Counted from the stretch's first letter, positions 51,681 through 60,676 are shown. The stretch: 64,000 bases of DNA from SVTX01 sp045653805 (GCA_045653805.1 JAZOMF010000084.1:1-64000); one strand, 5' to 3'. A program made the numbers and translations. The notes: generated by a model not told the origin, from the letters alone.

Positions 51681-51724
51681 ACTTCATGTAACATAAAACG
51701 AAAAAACAGGAAAGGAATAGCACT

Positions 51725-52684
51725 ATGGCACACACAAAGCCAAAAGAGACGATACCCGTATTCTTTGCAGTTGACGACAACTATGCCGCGCTGCTCGGCG
51801 TAGCCCTGCAATCGCTGATCGGCAACAGCAGCCCGGAATACGAATACAGCATACACGTGCTTATAGAAGATATATCCGAGGAAAACGCATCGAAAATTTT
51901 GAAAATGCAGCAGGACAACATCAAAATAAGCTTTATAAGCGTTTCGGAAAGACTGCGCGGCATATATCAGAAGCTGCACCTGAGAGATTATTACACCAAG
52001 ACCACCTACTACCGCTTTTTTATTCCCGAGCTGTTCCCACAGTTCGAAAAAGGACTTTATCTCGATTGCGACATTATAATCAACACCGATATAGCAGAGC
52101 TTTATAACACCGAGCTGGGTGACAGCTATATCGCCGCCATACCCGAGGAATTTATCACCGACGTTGAGGTTTTCGGCATATATTCTGAGAAGGCTCTGGG
52201 CGTCCCTCGCAACGAATATATCAACGCCGGAATTCTCGTGATGAACCTTGATCTTCTGAGGCGCGAGAGGCTACAGGAGCAATTCGCATCACTTTTGGAA
52301 AGAGTTCAGTACCGTGTGGCGCAGGATCAGGATTATCTTAACGTGATCTGCAAAGGCAAGACCGTGATATTGGAAAAGGAATGGAACCGCACCCCCATGC
52401 CCTACGCCGACACCGCAATCATACCTAAAATAGCCCACTACAAGATCAATTTCAAGCCTTGGAAATTCGATAACGTCCCCTTTGGCGATCTGTTTTGGAA
52501 ATACGCCGAAAAAACCTGCTATTACGAGGAGCTTTGGGTGGGCAAAGAAAATTACAGTGACGAGCTGAAGCTCAGAGATAAAAAGCAATACGAGGAGCTG
52601 GTCCGTCTGACACTGACAGAAATAAACGAAAAGGAGAGAGAGAAAGAGATATTCGATAACGCGATGCTCTTTGCAGTCAACTGA
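51725..52684 (+). CDS. GT8-family glycosyltransferase
   Basis: 319 residues. The family opens with IPVFFAVDDNYAALLGVAL near 10. The metal-binding DxD is in GLYLDCDIIINTD near 113, and a later NAGILVMNLDLLR near 167 and HYKINFKPW are typical of GT8 enzymes using UDP-galactose or UDP-glucose. There is no signal or membrane helix, so it acts in the cytoplasm, possibly on a lipid acceptor given its neighbours. AGGAA precedes the ATG. Confidence 0.9.
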   Translation: MAHTKPKETIPVFFAVDDNYAALLGVALQSLIGNSSPEYEYSIHVLIEDISEENASKILKMQQDNIKISFISVSERLRGIYQKLHLRDYYTKTTYYRFFIPELFPQFEKGLYLDCDIIINTDIAELYNTELGDSYIAAIPEEFITDVEVFGIYSEKALGVPRNEYINAGILVMNLDLLRRERLQEQFASLLERVQYRVAQDQDYLNVICKGKTVILEKEWNRTPMPYADTAIIPKIAHYKINFKPWKFDNVPFGDLFWKYAEKTCYYEELWVGKENYSDELKLRDKKQYEELVRLTLTEINEKEREKEIFDNAMLFAVN

Positions 52685-52685
52685 T

Positions 52686-53543
52686 ATGCCGATATCCGAC
52701 GAAACACAACGAATACTTGATAAAATAGCAGATTACGAGAGGCGCGGACTTTTCGACCGTGACGTAAACGACGATCCCCCCACGATTCCCCTGCGCCCCA
52801 GCGAGGTGGACTATCTTGGCGAAGGTTTTTTATCGCGTATTGGAACCGGGATAGCAAACGCCTTGGGGGAGCAGCACTTCAAGAAAATGATGAAGCGCGG
52901 CGACGTGGTGCTCAAAGAGATCAGAGGACAGGAAAATCTCAAAGCGGTAGGCGAGAGCGGCGCGCTCATCACCTGCAATCATTTCAGTGTTTTCGATAAC
53001 TACGCCGCGTTGAAGGCAGTTGAGCCTATCCTCAAAAAACGAATTCTATACAAGGTCATAAGAGAGGGTAACTACACCTCCTTCCCCGGGCTTTACGGCT
53101 ATCTCTTCCGCCACTGCAACACTCTTCCCCTCTCCTCGAACATAAGCTGTCTCAAGGAGCTTATGTCGGCAATGCGAACTCTATTTGCCCGCGGAGAGAA
53201 GATCCTGATCTACCCCGAGCAGGGCATGTGGCCGGGGTACCGCAAGCCCCGTCCCCTGAAGCTTGGCAGCTTCCGCTTTGCGGCAAAGGAAAATGTGCCC
53301 GTCCTCCCGCTTTTCATCACTCTTGAGGACACCGACAAAACGGGAGCTGACGGACTGCCGGTGCAGGCATATACCGTTCACGTCCTCCCCGCAATATTCC
53401 CTGACGAGGGGCTTTCCCTACGCGAAAACACCGAGAGAATGTGCCGTGAAAACTACAGACTTTGGAAGGAGACCTACGAATCCTTTTACGGAATAAAGCT
53501 GGAATACACCACCGAGGGCGAGGTTGATCCATGCTCTATCTGA
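52686..53543 (+). CDS. Lysophospholipid acyltransferase-like protein (PlsC family)
   Basis: 285 residues. The HX4D motif is NHFSVFD near 96-102, and the second block YPEQGMWPGYRKPRPLKLG near 177 fits PlsC relatives. It probably acylates a lysophospholipid or glycolipid. The ATG comes one base after the GT8 stop, so translation is coupled; the TTG at 52671 is unlikely. It overlaps the next gene by 13 bases. Part of a three-gene lipid/sugar cassette. Confidence 0.85.
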   Translation: MPISDETQRILDKIADYERRGLFDRDVNDDPPTIPLRPSEVDYLGEGFLSRIGTGIANALGEQHFKKMMKRGDVVLKEIRGQENLKAVGESGALITCNHFSVFDNYAALKAVEPILKKRILYKVIREGNYTSFPGLYGYLFRHCNTLPLSSNISCLKELMSAMRTLFARGEKILIYPEQGMWPGYRKPRPLKLGSFRFAAKENVPVLPLFITLEDTDKTGADGLPVQAYTVHVLPAIFPDEGLSLRENTERMCRENYRLWKETYESFYGIKLEYTTEGEVDPCSI

Positions 53544-54106
53544 TAATCATTTTCATAACCATCATGGCTACGGTAGGGGGCAATCTGCTTCTGTCCCCTC
53601 CCGTGACCCCCGAAAAGGCGGGAGCGGCATTATTCGCTACCGCGCTTGGTGCTCTCGCGGTATTTTTGATAGATGCGATCTCGGCTCTCATCATCCGCCG
53701 ACTGACCCCCAAAAAGCTATATCTTCCCTCCAAAAAGATATTTAAGGTCGGTAAAAGAGAGAGAAATTTTTACCGCGCCATTAAGATAAAGGCATGGAAG
53801 GATCTCGTCCCCGAGCTTGGCGGATTTACAAGCTTTCACAAGGATAGGCTGGAAAGCAACAGCGACGCGGAATATCTGGAGCGATTTATAATCGAGGCAA
53901 ATTACGGCGTGGTCATACATTTAGCCAACGCTCTCCTGGGTTTTCTGATATTATTTATTCCACTTTGCTCCTCACCCACAATATGGATACCCATCTTTGC
54001 CGTAAATTTCGTGTTAAGCATTCTGCCCGTATTCATTCTTCGCTACACCCTTTACACTCTGCAAAATCTCTACCCGAGAGCCGCGAAAAGAAAGGGTGAC
54101 CAATAA
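53531..54106 (+). CDS. Membrane protein similar to glycosyl-4,4'-diaponeurosporenoate acyltransferase (CrtO-like)
   Basis: 191 residues with four membrane helices. The central YRAIKIKAWKDLVPELGGF near 81, the Lys-rich block before it and DAEYLERFIIEANYGVVIH near 113 match the CrtO acyltransferase family of the staphyloxanthin pathway. No carotenoid genes are nearby, so the substrate here is probably another glycolipid, perhaps the product of the GT8 enzyme. Start overlaps plsC. Confidence 0.75.
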   Translation: MLYLIIIFITIMATVGGNLLLSPPVTPEKAGAALFATALGALAVFLIDAISALIIRRLTPKKLYLPSKKIFKVGKRERNFYRAIKIKAWKDLVPELGGFTSFHKDRLESNSDAEYLERFIIEANYGVVIHLANALLGFLILFIPLCSSPTIWIPIFAVNFVLSILPVFILRYTLYTLQNLYPRAAKRKGDQ

Positions 54107-54136
54107 AAAAAGCGTTGCAACCGCAACGCTTTTTTT
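54104..54136. terminator. Shared terminator between convergent genes
   Basis: AAAAAAAGCGTTGC pairs with GCAACGCTTTTTTT. It serves both the CrtO-like gene (plus) and the XRE gene (minus). Confidence 0.9.
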
Positions 54137-54758
54137 ATTTTTTAGGCTTCTTAAACATCATCGACCAAAGTATTATCACGATCTGCCCGGGAACTCCCAG
54201 CACGTAAAGCTGCCAGAGATCCCTACCGGCGAACATAATAACGGTAACGTGTACCGCTATTATCAAGGTCCACATCAGCAGCGTTATAATGGGATAGTTT
54301 CGTCTGCGATTGAACCAGATCGAATTGAGCACAAGCCACACCAAGGCAGAAAGGCAAGGCGCGTACACCAAAGCCAGCCAATGACCGATCACACCCTCGG
54401 TAGAGAGGTCAATTGCAAAAAACACAGACAGGGCAATTATCCACACCAAAACCACGCTTATTCCGGTAATGGTAGCGTGCGCTCTGGTCTTTTTTCTGAC
54501 CAGCATGCGCTCCCTTTCCGCATCCTCTGCGGTGGGAAGTGCATCGTGGCCGTCTGTAATAAGATAGTCCACCGTAACGCCGAACAGGTCCGCCATCTGT
54601 TTCAGTACCATAATATCGGGAACAGACTCTCCACGCTCCCACTTTGATACAGATTTGTCCGAATAATTGAGCTTTTCGGCAAGCTCTATCTGAGTCATTC
54701 CACTTCCCTTGCGCAGAAGCGTGATGTTTTCCGCAATTATTGATTTAATATCGTCCAA
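54135..54758 (-). CDS. XRE-family regulator with membrane domain
   Basis: 207 residues. The N-terminal HTH has MTQIELAEKLNYSDKSVSKW near 21-40, the recognition-helix pattern of XRE repressors, and then GESVPDIMVLKQMADLFGV. After a charged linker with a predicted helix there are three to four membrane segments. The likely start is TTG after AGGAGG. Such regulators usually act on neighbouring genes; the S24/S26 peptidase and PqqD-like genes lie immediately upstream on the same strand, 24 bases away. Confidence 0.88.
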   Translation of the reverse strand: MDDIKSIIAENITLLRKGSGMTQIELAEKLNYSDKSVSKWERGESVPDIMVLKQMADLFGVTVDYLITDGHDALPTAEDAERERMLVRKKTRAHATITGISVVLVWIIALSVFFAIDLSTEGVIGHWLALVYAPCLSALVWLVLNSIWFNRRRNYPIITLLMWTLIIAVHVTVIMFAGRDLWQLYVLGVPGQIVIILWSMMFKKPKK

Positions 54759-54781
54759 GAGCCCACCTCCTTAAATAAATT

Positions 54782-55225
54782 TTACGAATTTTTGTTGCGC
54801 GATCTCTTCAATCTTCGCGAAATAGCACCGCGAAGCCTCTGAACTATCTTTCTGGGCAAAAATCCCATCACTCTTCTGCGGCAATAGAATTTGTAGCTGA
54901 AGCTATCAAGCTTCATTTTTTCCTCGCCTCTCCAGACCTCCGTCAGCTTGCCGAGAATATCCTTATCGGTAATTGCCCGCTCCAGCTCAACACAGTTATC
55001 TCCGCAAAAGATATAGGAATCGGGCAACACCTTAACCACGCGGTGCAAAACGTATTTTTCACCCACACGGTATAGTGCAACATCATACTTTTTAAGTCTT
55101 TCCTTGACGGGCACCACTGCCACCGTGTCGAGCCGCTCGTGTAGCATAGGCTCCATACTGTGACCCACAACACAACTGACGTACACACCCTCCTCGGAAA
55201 GCACCTTTTCAATATTCTTATACAT
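54782..55225 (-). CDS. S24/S26-family peptidase-like protein
   Basis: 147 residues. The signal-peptidase motif GHSMEPML near 21-28 holds the Ser. VLHRVVKVLPDSYIFCGDN near 59 is the second box, with His where a general base could sit and no obvious catalytic Lys. There is no membrane helix, so the protein is soluble, with a very basic end (RRLKRSRNKNS). It lies six bases after the PqqD-like gene, so they are probably one unit. It may process a peptide bound by the PqqD-like partner. Confidence 0.8.
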   Translation of the reverse strand: MYKNIEKVLSEEGVYVSCVVGHSMEPMLHERLDTVAVVPVKERLKKYDVALYRVGEKYVLHRVVKVLPDSYIFCGDNCVELERAITDKDILGKLTEVWRGEEKMKLDSFSYKFYCRRRVMGFLPRKIVQRLRGAISRRLKRSRNKNS

Positions 55226-55231
55226 ATTAAA

Positions 55232-55498
55232 TTAAAGCTCTACAAAGCCTTGCTCTACAAGGTCTTTTATGATGTTATTAACGTCACCTTCCACTCTTTC
55301 TCTGTCCACGTCGTACTTGGCAAAGAGCATGTCACAAATCTCGCTTTTGGAGAATCCTGTTTCTATGCACTTCCAAACATCGGCGGCAGTGGAATTAAGC
55401 TTTACCATTCCTCGAAAGCTTTTGCTCGCCGCTCCAACCGCAACCACTACATAGCTACCCATGACCGAGCGTAAAACAAATCCGTCTTTAATTTTCAT
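55232..55498 (-). CDS. PqqD-like protein (RiPP recognition element fold)
   Basis: 88 residues of the PqqD type: a short beta region (FVLRSVMGSYVVVAVG), LNSTAADVWKCIETGFSKSE near 34-53, and a C-terminal helix pair ending IIKDLVEQGFVEL. Such proteins bind leader peptides in RiPP systems, or occur with HPr-kinase-like proteins. A soluble S24/S26 peptidase follows, and an HPr-kinase-like gene is 4.4 kb away. No precursor peptide or radical SAM gene is adjacent. AGGAGG precedes the ATG. Confidence 0.85.
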   Translation of the reverse strand: MKIKDGFVLRSVMGSYVVVAVGAASKSFRGMVKLNSTAADVWKCIETGFSKSEICDMLFAKYDVDRERVEGDVNNIIKDLVEQGFVEL

Positions 55499-55533
55499 AG
55501 CAAAAGCCTCCTTGGAGTAATTTGAATTTTTTA

Positions 55534-57312
55534 TCAGTTGAGAGCTTCAAACTCCTCGAGAGCCGCCTTAAAGGAAGCCATGCAAGAGTTGAATGCATCC
55601 ATTTTGGTAAGGTCAACGCCCGCAAGCTTGAGAAGCTCTACGGGGCTGTCACTTCCGCCGGAAGAGAGGAATTTGAAGTAATCCTCAACAGCGACCTCAC
55701 CCTCGTTGTAGATTCTCTCGGCGATGGATACCGCAGAGATAATACCTGTTGCATACTTGTAAACGTAGAAGCCTCTATAGAGGTGGGGGATTCTCGCCCA
55801 CTCGTAAGCAATCTCGGGGTCGCTTACAACGCTTCTGCCGTAATATTTCTTGTTAAGGTTATAGTAGACCTCGTTGAGAGAATCCTTGGTAAGAGGCTGA
55901 CCCTTCTCTGCCATATCGTGAGCAATGTACTCAAACTCCGCAAACTGAGTCTGGCGGAAGAGAGTGCCCTTAAGCATATCCATATAATAGGAAAGAAGAT
56001 ACTTCTTAAGCTTCTCGTCGGTGGTGGTCTTCATAAGGTACTTGAGAAGGAGCACCTCGTTAACTGTGGAAGCGACCTCGGCTACGAAGATCTTGTAGCT
56101 TGCCTTCTCCTGAGGCTGATTCTTCTCGGAGAAGTAGGAGTGCATAGCGTGACCCAGCTCGTGAGCAAGAGTGAATACGTCACCGGTGGTCTTCTGGTAG
56201 TTAAGAAGAACGTAGGGGTGAGGACAGCCGTAAACGCTGGCACTATACGCGCCGCTTCTCTTGCCGTCGGTCTCCTCAACGTCGATCCAACCGTTATCAT
56301 GGGCAGTTTGGAGAAGAGTCTGATACTCTGCGCCAAGGGGAGCGAGACCCTCCTTAACTATTCTGAAAGCCTCCTCGTAGTCCACCTTGATCTCGGCATC
56401 CTCTATGGGAGAAACGTATACGTCATACATATGAAGAGACTTAAGACCCATAAGCTTCTTCTTGTCTCTGTAATAGCGGTGAAGCAGGGGCAGACCCTTC
56501 TTAACGCTCTTGAGAAGGTTCTGGTATACCTTTACGCTAACGTCCTCGCTATCAAGCGCCTTTTCAAGAGAGGAATTGTACTTTCTTGCACGAGCAAGGA
56601 ATACGTCCTTATCAACGTTGCCAACGTAAGCGGCGGTGATGGTATTAATAAGACCGATATAAGCGTTATAATAAGCGCGGAACGCATCGCGGCGAACCTT
56701 TCTGTCGGGAGAGTGCAAAAGCACGCCGTAGGTACCGTGTGTAAGCTTTACCTTCTCTCCGTTCACCTTGATGGTGGGGTAGGGGAAGTCGGCGTTGTCC
56801 ACCATTGTGAACACCTGTCTGAAGCCATCGAAGATCTTGCTTTCCTGCGAAAGAAGTGCCTCGATCTCCTTGGAGAGCACGTGGGGCTTTCTCTTGATGA
56901 TCTGACGGATGGTGTAATCGTAATCCTTAAATCTCTCGTCTGCCGCGAACTTCTCGAGAGTCTCGGTGGGGAGTGCGGTCAATTCGGGGTCAATGTATGC
57001 GATATTGCCCATCAGCTTCATTTCAAGGGTATCAAGACGGGAAAGAAGCGCCGCAAATTCGCTCTTTCTGGTGTCCTCGTCGTGTCTCATAAACGCGTAA
57101 AGACCGAGAAGGCTCAATTCCTTCGCTACGGCGTTCACACCCTCAAGGCACTCGAGCAAAAGCTCGGGATTGGAGAGCTTGCCCTCGTACTGCGAGAAAT
57201 CAAGCTTTTCCGCCACGGCATCGTAGCTTGCATTCCAAGCCTCAACGCTTTCAAATATATCCTCAATTCTCCACTTAAGATTGGTGGGGACTAATTCTCT
57301 TTCTTTTGCCAT
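55534..57312 (-). CDS. pepF: Oligoendopeptidase F
   Basis: Cytoplasmic M3-family zinc peptidase that cuts small peptides. 592 residues. The zinc motif HELGH is in LAHELGHAMHSYFSEKNQ near 375, and SGAYSASVYGCPHPYVLLNY precedes it as in PepF. The ATG (MAKERE) follows CGGAGG; the longer frame is unsupported. Monocistronic with its own promoter. Confidence 0.96.
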   Translation of the reverse strand: MAKERELVPTNLKWRIEDIFESVEAWNASYDAVAEKLDFSQYEGKLSNPELLLECLEGVNAVAKELSLLGLYAFMRHDEDTRKSEFAALLSRLDTLEMKLMGNIAYIDPELTALPTETLEKFAADERFKDYDYTIRQIIKRKPHVLSKEIEALLSQESKIFDGFRQVFTMVDNADFPYPTIKVNGEKVKLTHGTYGVLLHSPDRKVRRDAFRAYYNAYIGLINTITAAYVGNVDKDVFLARARKYNSSLEKALDSEDVSVKVYQNLLKSVKKGLPLLHRYYRDKKKLMGLKSLHMYDVYVSPIEDAEIKVDYEEAFRIVKEGLAPLGAEYQTLLQTAHDNGWIDVEETDGKRSGAYSASVYGCPHPYVLLNYQKTTGDVFTLAHELGHAMHSYFSEKNQPQEKASYKIFVAEVASTVNEVLLLKYLMKTTTDEKLKKYLLSYYMDMLKGTLFRQTQFAEFEYIAHDMAEKGQPLTKDSLNEVYYNLNKKYYGRSVVSDPEIAYEWARIPHLYRGFYVYKYATGIISAVSIAERIYNEGEVAVEDYFKFLSSGGSDSPVELLKLAGVDLTKMDAFNSCMASFKAALEEFEALN

Positions 57313-57361
57313 TTTATTTTCCTCCGTAAAATTAGGGCACATATCGCCCAAGATTAGTTAA

Positions 57362-57390
57362 ATTATAACATACCCCGCCCGCTTTTTCAA
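57362..57390 (-). promoter_or_regulatory. Promoter of pepF
   Basis: TTGAAA (57385-57390), 17 bases, TATAAT (57362-57367) on the minus strand. Confidence 0.75.
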
Positions 57391-57501
57391 CCCCTAAAAA
57401 TGAAAAAAGTGCGAAAATGCCACTTTTTTGCACTAAAAACCCATCACTTTTCGCATTTTTCTTGAATTTCACTCAACAATGGTGAAAAATCGTCAAATGT
57501 C

Positions 57502-57530
57502 TTGACGGACATTGGTTTTTGTGGTATAAT
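57502..57530 (+). promoter_or_regulatory. Promoter of asnA
   Basis: TTGACG (57502-57507), 17 bases, TATAAT (57525-57530). Confidence 0.82.
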
Positions 57531-57593
57531 AACGCATATCTTTTAGTTAGTTAAAAAATTGCACCCAAAAAGTGCAACATGCTCGGAGCATCT

Positions 57594-58601
57594 ATGAAAA
57601 AAAGTTACATTCCCGAAGGATATACGCCGTCGCTTGACGCATACGACACCCAGCGCGCCATCTCCTTCATCAAAAACACATTTCAGGAGGAATTTTCCTC
57701 TCTTCTCAACTTAAAGCGAGTTTCTGCCCCACTCTTTGTAACCGAAGCTTCGGGTCTTAATGATAACCTCAGCGGTGTGGAGCGCCCCGTTTCCTTCGAC
57801 GTGCCCGCTATCGGTGCAGACGCACAGGTAGTCCATTCCCTTGCAAAATGGAAGAGACTTGCCCTTAAGCGCTACGGCTTCTCGGTTGGCAACGGACTTT
57901 ACACCGACATGAATGCTATCCGCCGCGATGAGGTGCTTGATAACGTTCACTCTATCTACGTTGACCAGTGGGACTGGGAAAAGATAATCACCAAGGATAA
58001 CAGAAATCTCGAATTTCTCCAGCTTATAGTCCGCGCAATCGTAAAGGCTATCTGCAACACCAGCGACCGCCTCCACGTGCGCTACCCCCAGCTTCGCACC
58101 GTTCTCTCGCCCGAGGTGTCCTTTATCACCTCCCAAGAGCTTGAGGATATGTATCCCGACCTTTCGGGAAGCGAGCGCGAGCATGCATATCTGCGCGAGC
58201 ACAATACCGCATTTATTATGCAGATAGGTGGCAAGCTGAAAAGCGGCAAGCCCCACGATGGGCGCGCCCCCGACTACGACGACTGGCAGCTCAACGGCGA
58301 CCTTTTCTTCTGGGACGGGGTGCTTGAACGCCCCCTTGAAATTTCCTCAATGGGTATCCGCGTTGACCGCGAGTCTCTTGACCGTCAGTTGACTCTGGCA
58401 AACTGCGATGACCGCAGAGAGCTGCCCTTCCACAAGATGCTCTTAAATGATGAGCTTCCCCTCACCATTGGCGGCGGTATCGGTCAGTCGAGACTCTGTA
58501 TGCTCATGATGGGTTGTGCTCATATCGGCGAGGTTCAGTCCAGCATTTGGGATGAGGAGACCGTGCGCGTTTGCGAGGAGCATAAAGTTCCCCTGCTTTA
58601 A
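57594..58601 (+). CDS. asnA: Aspartate-ammonia ligase
   Basis: Makes asparagine from aspartate, ammonia and ATP; a relative of class II tRNA synthetases. 335 residues, close to the 330 of E. coli AsnA. Typical segments: TQRAISFIKNTFQEEF near 23, LNDNLSGVERPVSFDV near 56, DWEKIITKDNRNLEFL near 130, and GGGIGQSRLCMLMMG near 297. The ATG (MKKSYI) follows CGGAG by five bases. Monocistronic. Confidence 0.95.
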   Translation: MKKSYIPEGYTPSLDAYDTQRAISFIKNTFQEEFSSLLNLKRVSAPLFVTEASGLNDNLSGVERPVSFDVPAIGADAQVVHSLAKWKRLALKRYGFSVGNGLYTDMNAIRRDEVLDNVHSIYVDQWDWEKIITKDNRNLEFLQLIVRAIVKAICNTSDRLHVRYPQLRTVLSPEVSFITSQELEDMYPDLSGSEREHAYLREHNTAFIMQIGGKLKSGKPHDGRAPDYDDWQLNGDLFFWDGVLERPLEISSMGIRVDRESLDRQLTLANCDDRRELPFHKMLLNDELPLTIGGGIGQSRLCMLMMGCAHIGEVQSSIWDEETVRVCEEHKVPLL

Positions 58602-58680
58602 TTTCATAAAAACAAAAGGAGAAAGCCTTCTCTCTGCATTCTTAGCGGAGAAATAGGCAGGCACAAAAAATCGGCGGAAG

Positions 58681-58709
58681 TTGTTTTCTCTGCCGATTTG
58701 TGCTATAAT
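58681..58709 (+). promoter_or_regulatory. Likely promoter of the RAYT gene
   Basis: TTGTTT (58681-58686), 17 bases, TATAAT (58704-58709) preceded by TGC. Confidence 0.55.
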
Positions 58710-58725
58710 GGGGTGGGTGATACAA

Positions 58726-59223
58726 ATGGATAAAGAAAAAGAATTGCCGCAAAGAAAAAGATTGCGATTGCAAAATTTTGATTATAGCTCATCCGGGGCT
58801 TGTTTTATAACAATATGTACAAAAGATCGAAAAATGTTATTTGCACCCGTAGGGGCGGATTCCATATCCGCCCGAAAGGTTGAAAGGACCTTCCTCGAAA
58901 CTATACGGCAATATGACGGCGTTGATTCTCCAATATATGTTGTTATGCCAAATCATTTTCATGCGATAATTACGGTATCGCGGGCGGATATGGAATCCGC
59001 CCCTACGGTCTCGGAAATTGTCCAATCCTTCAAGCGATATTCAACTATAGAATATGTTAAAATGGTAAAGGACGGAATATTACCGCCCTTTGATAAACAA
59101 ATATGGCAAAGATCGTTTTATGATCACGTTATACGCAATCGGGACGACTACAACGAAATATATAAATATATTTATGAGAACCCTATGAAATGGCAATTTG
59201 ATCAATTATACACAGAAGAATAG
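58726..59223 (+). mobile_element. REP-associated tyrosine transposase (RAYT, Y1_Tnp/IS200-like)
   Basis: 165-residue single-strand transposase of the HUH type. FITICTKDRKMLFAP near 28-42 is the first beta strand. VVMPNHFHAIITV near 78-90 has the metal-binding His pair. The catalytic Tyr is probably in DYNEIYKYIYENPMKW near 145. Such proteins mobilise REP palindromes. Two inverted 28-base copies of a REP-like sequence (58847-58874, 58981-59008) lie inside the reading frame and encode VGADSISAR and RADMESAPT, at places where the family varies. The frame stays intact. No terminal IS ends are seen. Confidence 0.88.
58847..59008. repeat. Inverted pair of REP-like repeats inside the RAYT frame
   Basis: 58847-58874 begins CCGTAGGGGCGGATTCC and ends TATCCGCCCG. 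58981-59008 is its exact reverse complement, 106 bases away. Each is itself palindromic (GGGCGGAT...ATCCGCCC). They share the GTAGGGGCG start with the intergenic copies near 0.15 and 3.5 kb. Confidence 0.85.
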
Positions 59224-59306
59224 GGGTAAGGGCTTTGCCCTGTGCCCGCGTTGCAAACAACGCCGTAATACAAAGGCGAAACTGGCGATAAAACAGGAGG
59301 TAACTA

Positions 59307-59771
59307 ATGAAACATGTTTTACCCGAAGAGCAGTTGATTGAATATGCGAAGTCATATTTGAAGGCAAAAGGATTTAAGAAGAAGAATAAGCGATGGACGA
59401 AAGATACGGGTGAATTTACCCTCTGCTTTTATATTCAAGGTAGCTCATATTCAAAAGAAGATTATTATATCCGCCCGGGAATTTTCATCAACGCTCTAAT
59501 GCCCTGCGACGACTTTTATGGTCATTTTATGCTTGAAATTGAGCCTTCAACGCCTGAAGAAGTGGTAAGCAAATTTGACGATTGGTGTGAAGAATGGACA
59601 AACAAATCTTTAATCAAAGAACGATTGCTTGCGTTTATGGAATGGGATAAACGAAATCCTTTAGAAAAGCGGAGAGCTGGTTTGGTTGATTACGATGCAG
59701 ATCCTGTTCCTGCACGCGAGTTTTTTGCAACTACATTGGTTTTGAAGCAGTTTATCTTAGATAACTTTTAA
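59307..59771 (+). CDS. DUF4304-like protein, unknown function
   Basis: 154 residues, no membrane segment. LKAKGFKKKNKRWTKDTGEF near 18-37 and FTLCFYIQGSSYSKEDYYIR near 37-56 resemble the DUF4304 family of small soluble proteins. The C-terminus has FFATTLVLKQFIL. Such proteins are scattered through bacterial genomes, often near contact-dependent or mobile loci. Here the neighbour is the RAYT. AGGAGG precedes the ATG. Confidence 0.75.
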   Translation: MKHVLPEEQLIEYAKSYLKAKGFKKKNKRWTKDTGEFTLCFYIQGSSYSKEDYYIRPGIFINALMPCDDFYGHFMLEIEPSTPEEVVSKFDDWCEEWTNKSLIKERLLAFMEWDKRNPLEKRRAGLVDYDADPVPAREFFATTLVLKQFILDNF

Positions 59772-59779
59772 TATAATTT

Positions 59780-59820
59780 AGCCCCAACAGACTTTGAGAT
59801 AATATCTGTTGGGGCTTTAT
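59780..59820 (+). terminator. Terminator after the DUF4304-like gene
   Basis: AGCCCCAACAGA pairs with TCTGTTGGGGCT around an AT loop, followed by TTATTTATTTA. Confidence 0.8.
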
Positions 59821-59928
59821 TTATTTACTGCGAAGCAAATCTGTGCCATATGGAAAAATGATTTTTGATTTCTCCGCTAATTGTGCACATCCTTTGCTCT
59901 CTCCTTTTTTATTCATTTTTTCAATTAT

Positions 59929-60648
59929 CTAAATGGAGGACATGACCTCAAAGGAAGCCTCTGCCGCGCTCTTTGAAATATCACATTCAAGCAGATAGAA
60001 GGGCACGTTCTTGGTTGCTTTATCCATAAGCTCCAATGTTTTCAAAAACATCTCACTATTTTCGGGGAGATACGCTTGAAGCACCAATTCCTCAAGATAT
60101 TCCGCAGGAGATATCTTTTTTATTGAGCTTACCTTAGCGCGCTTTAGAAGGAATATTCCCGACAAGGGCACTTCCTCCTTGGTCTGCCATCCCTCTTTTC
60201 CCGCCCAAGGGCATGGGCAGATGATTGAGCCTTCGTCAGTAACCTGTAAAATAGGCTTGTCGCCGTTTATTATAGTAACATTATCGCCAAAATATTTCTT
60301 AAGCAGCATTACATGGGTAGATTTTCCTGTACCCGAAGGTGCTGAAAAGACAAACCCCTTGCCGTCAACTTTGACAGCCACCCCATGAAACACGAATCTG
60401 TCAAATTTGGGAAGACGCTCTGCCAGCTGCCTATAAAGATATATTTTCTCGTAATATGAACGTGTACCACCCCCTCCGTGTCGGGCAATTTCTCCATCAA
60501 CGTCCTCGTCCGAGGCGCTGACAAAAATGTCCACGTTCTCTTCGTCCGTAAAATATTCCTTACAAAAATTATGTGTTTCCTCATGGTTTCCTGCAAGCCT
60601 CACTACAAGAGAGGAAACTTTTATCTTAAAATCTATTGCTTTATCCAT
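59929..60648 (-). CDS. HPr-kinase/PEPCK-like ATP-binding protein
   Basis: 239 residues. The P-loop SAPSGTGKSTH near 114-124 and the following NGDKPILQV near 142 match the HprK-related kinases found with PqqD-like proteins and in some lasso peptide clusters. The N-terminal 100 residues contain FHGVAVKVDGKGFVF leading into the core. It lacks the HPr kinase N-terminal domain, so it is not the catabolite-control HprK. The ATG (MDKAID) is preferred to the TTG at 60678. A likely functional partner, the PqqD-like gene, is 4.4 kb away. Confidence 0.8.
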   Translation of the reverse strand: MDKAIDFKIKVSSLVVRLAGNHEETHNFCKEYFTDEENVDIFVSASDEDVDGEIARHGGGGTRSYYEKIYLYRQLAERLPKFDRFVFHGVAVKVDGKGFVFSAPSGTGKSTHVMLLKKYFGDNVTIINGDKPILQVTDEGSIICPCPWAGKEGWQTKEEVPLSGIFLLKRAKVSSIKKISPAEYLEELVLQAYLPENSEMFLKTLELMDKATKNVPFYLLECDISKSAAEASFEVMSSI

Positions 60649-60676
60649 AATACTTAAAAAGCCTTCTGTATTAATC

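Noticed and set aside
57391..57480. GTGCGAAAATGCCACTTTTTTGCAC as a terminator or T-box before asnA
   Set aside because: The pairing is imperfect, it lies upstream of the asnA promoter, and no T-box core (GGTGG..ACC) is present.
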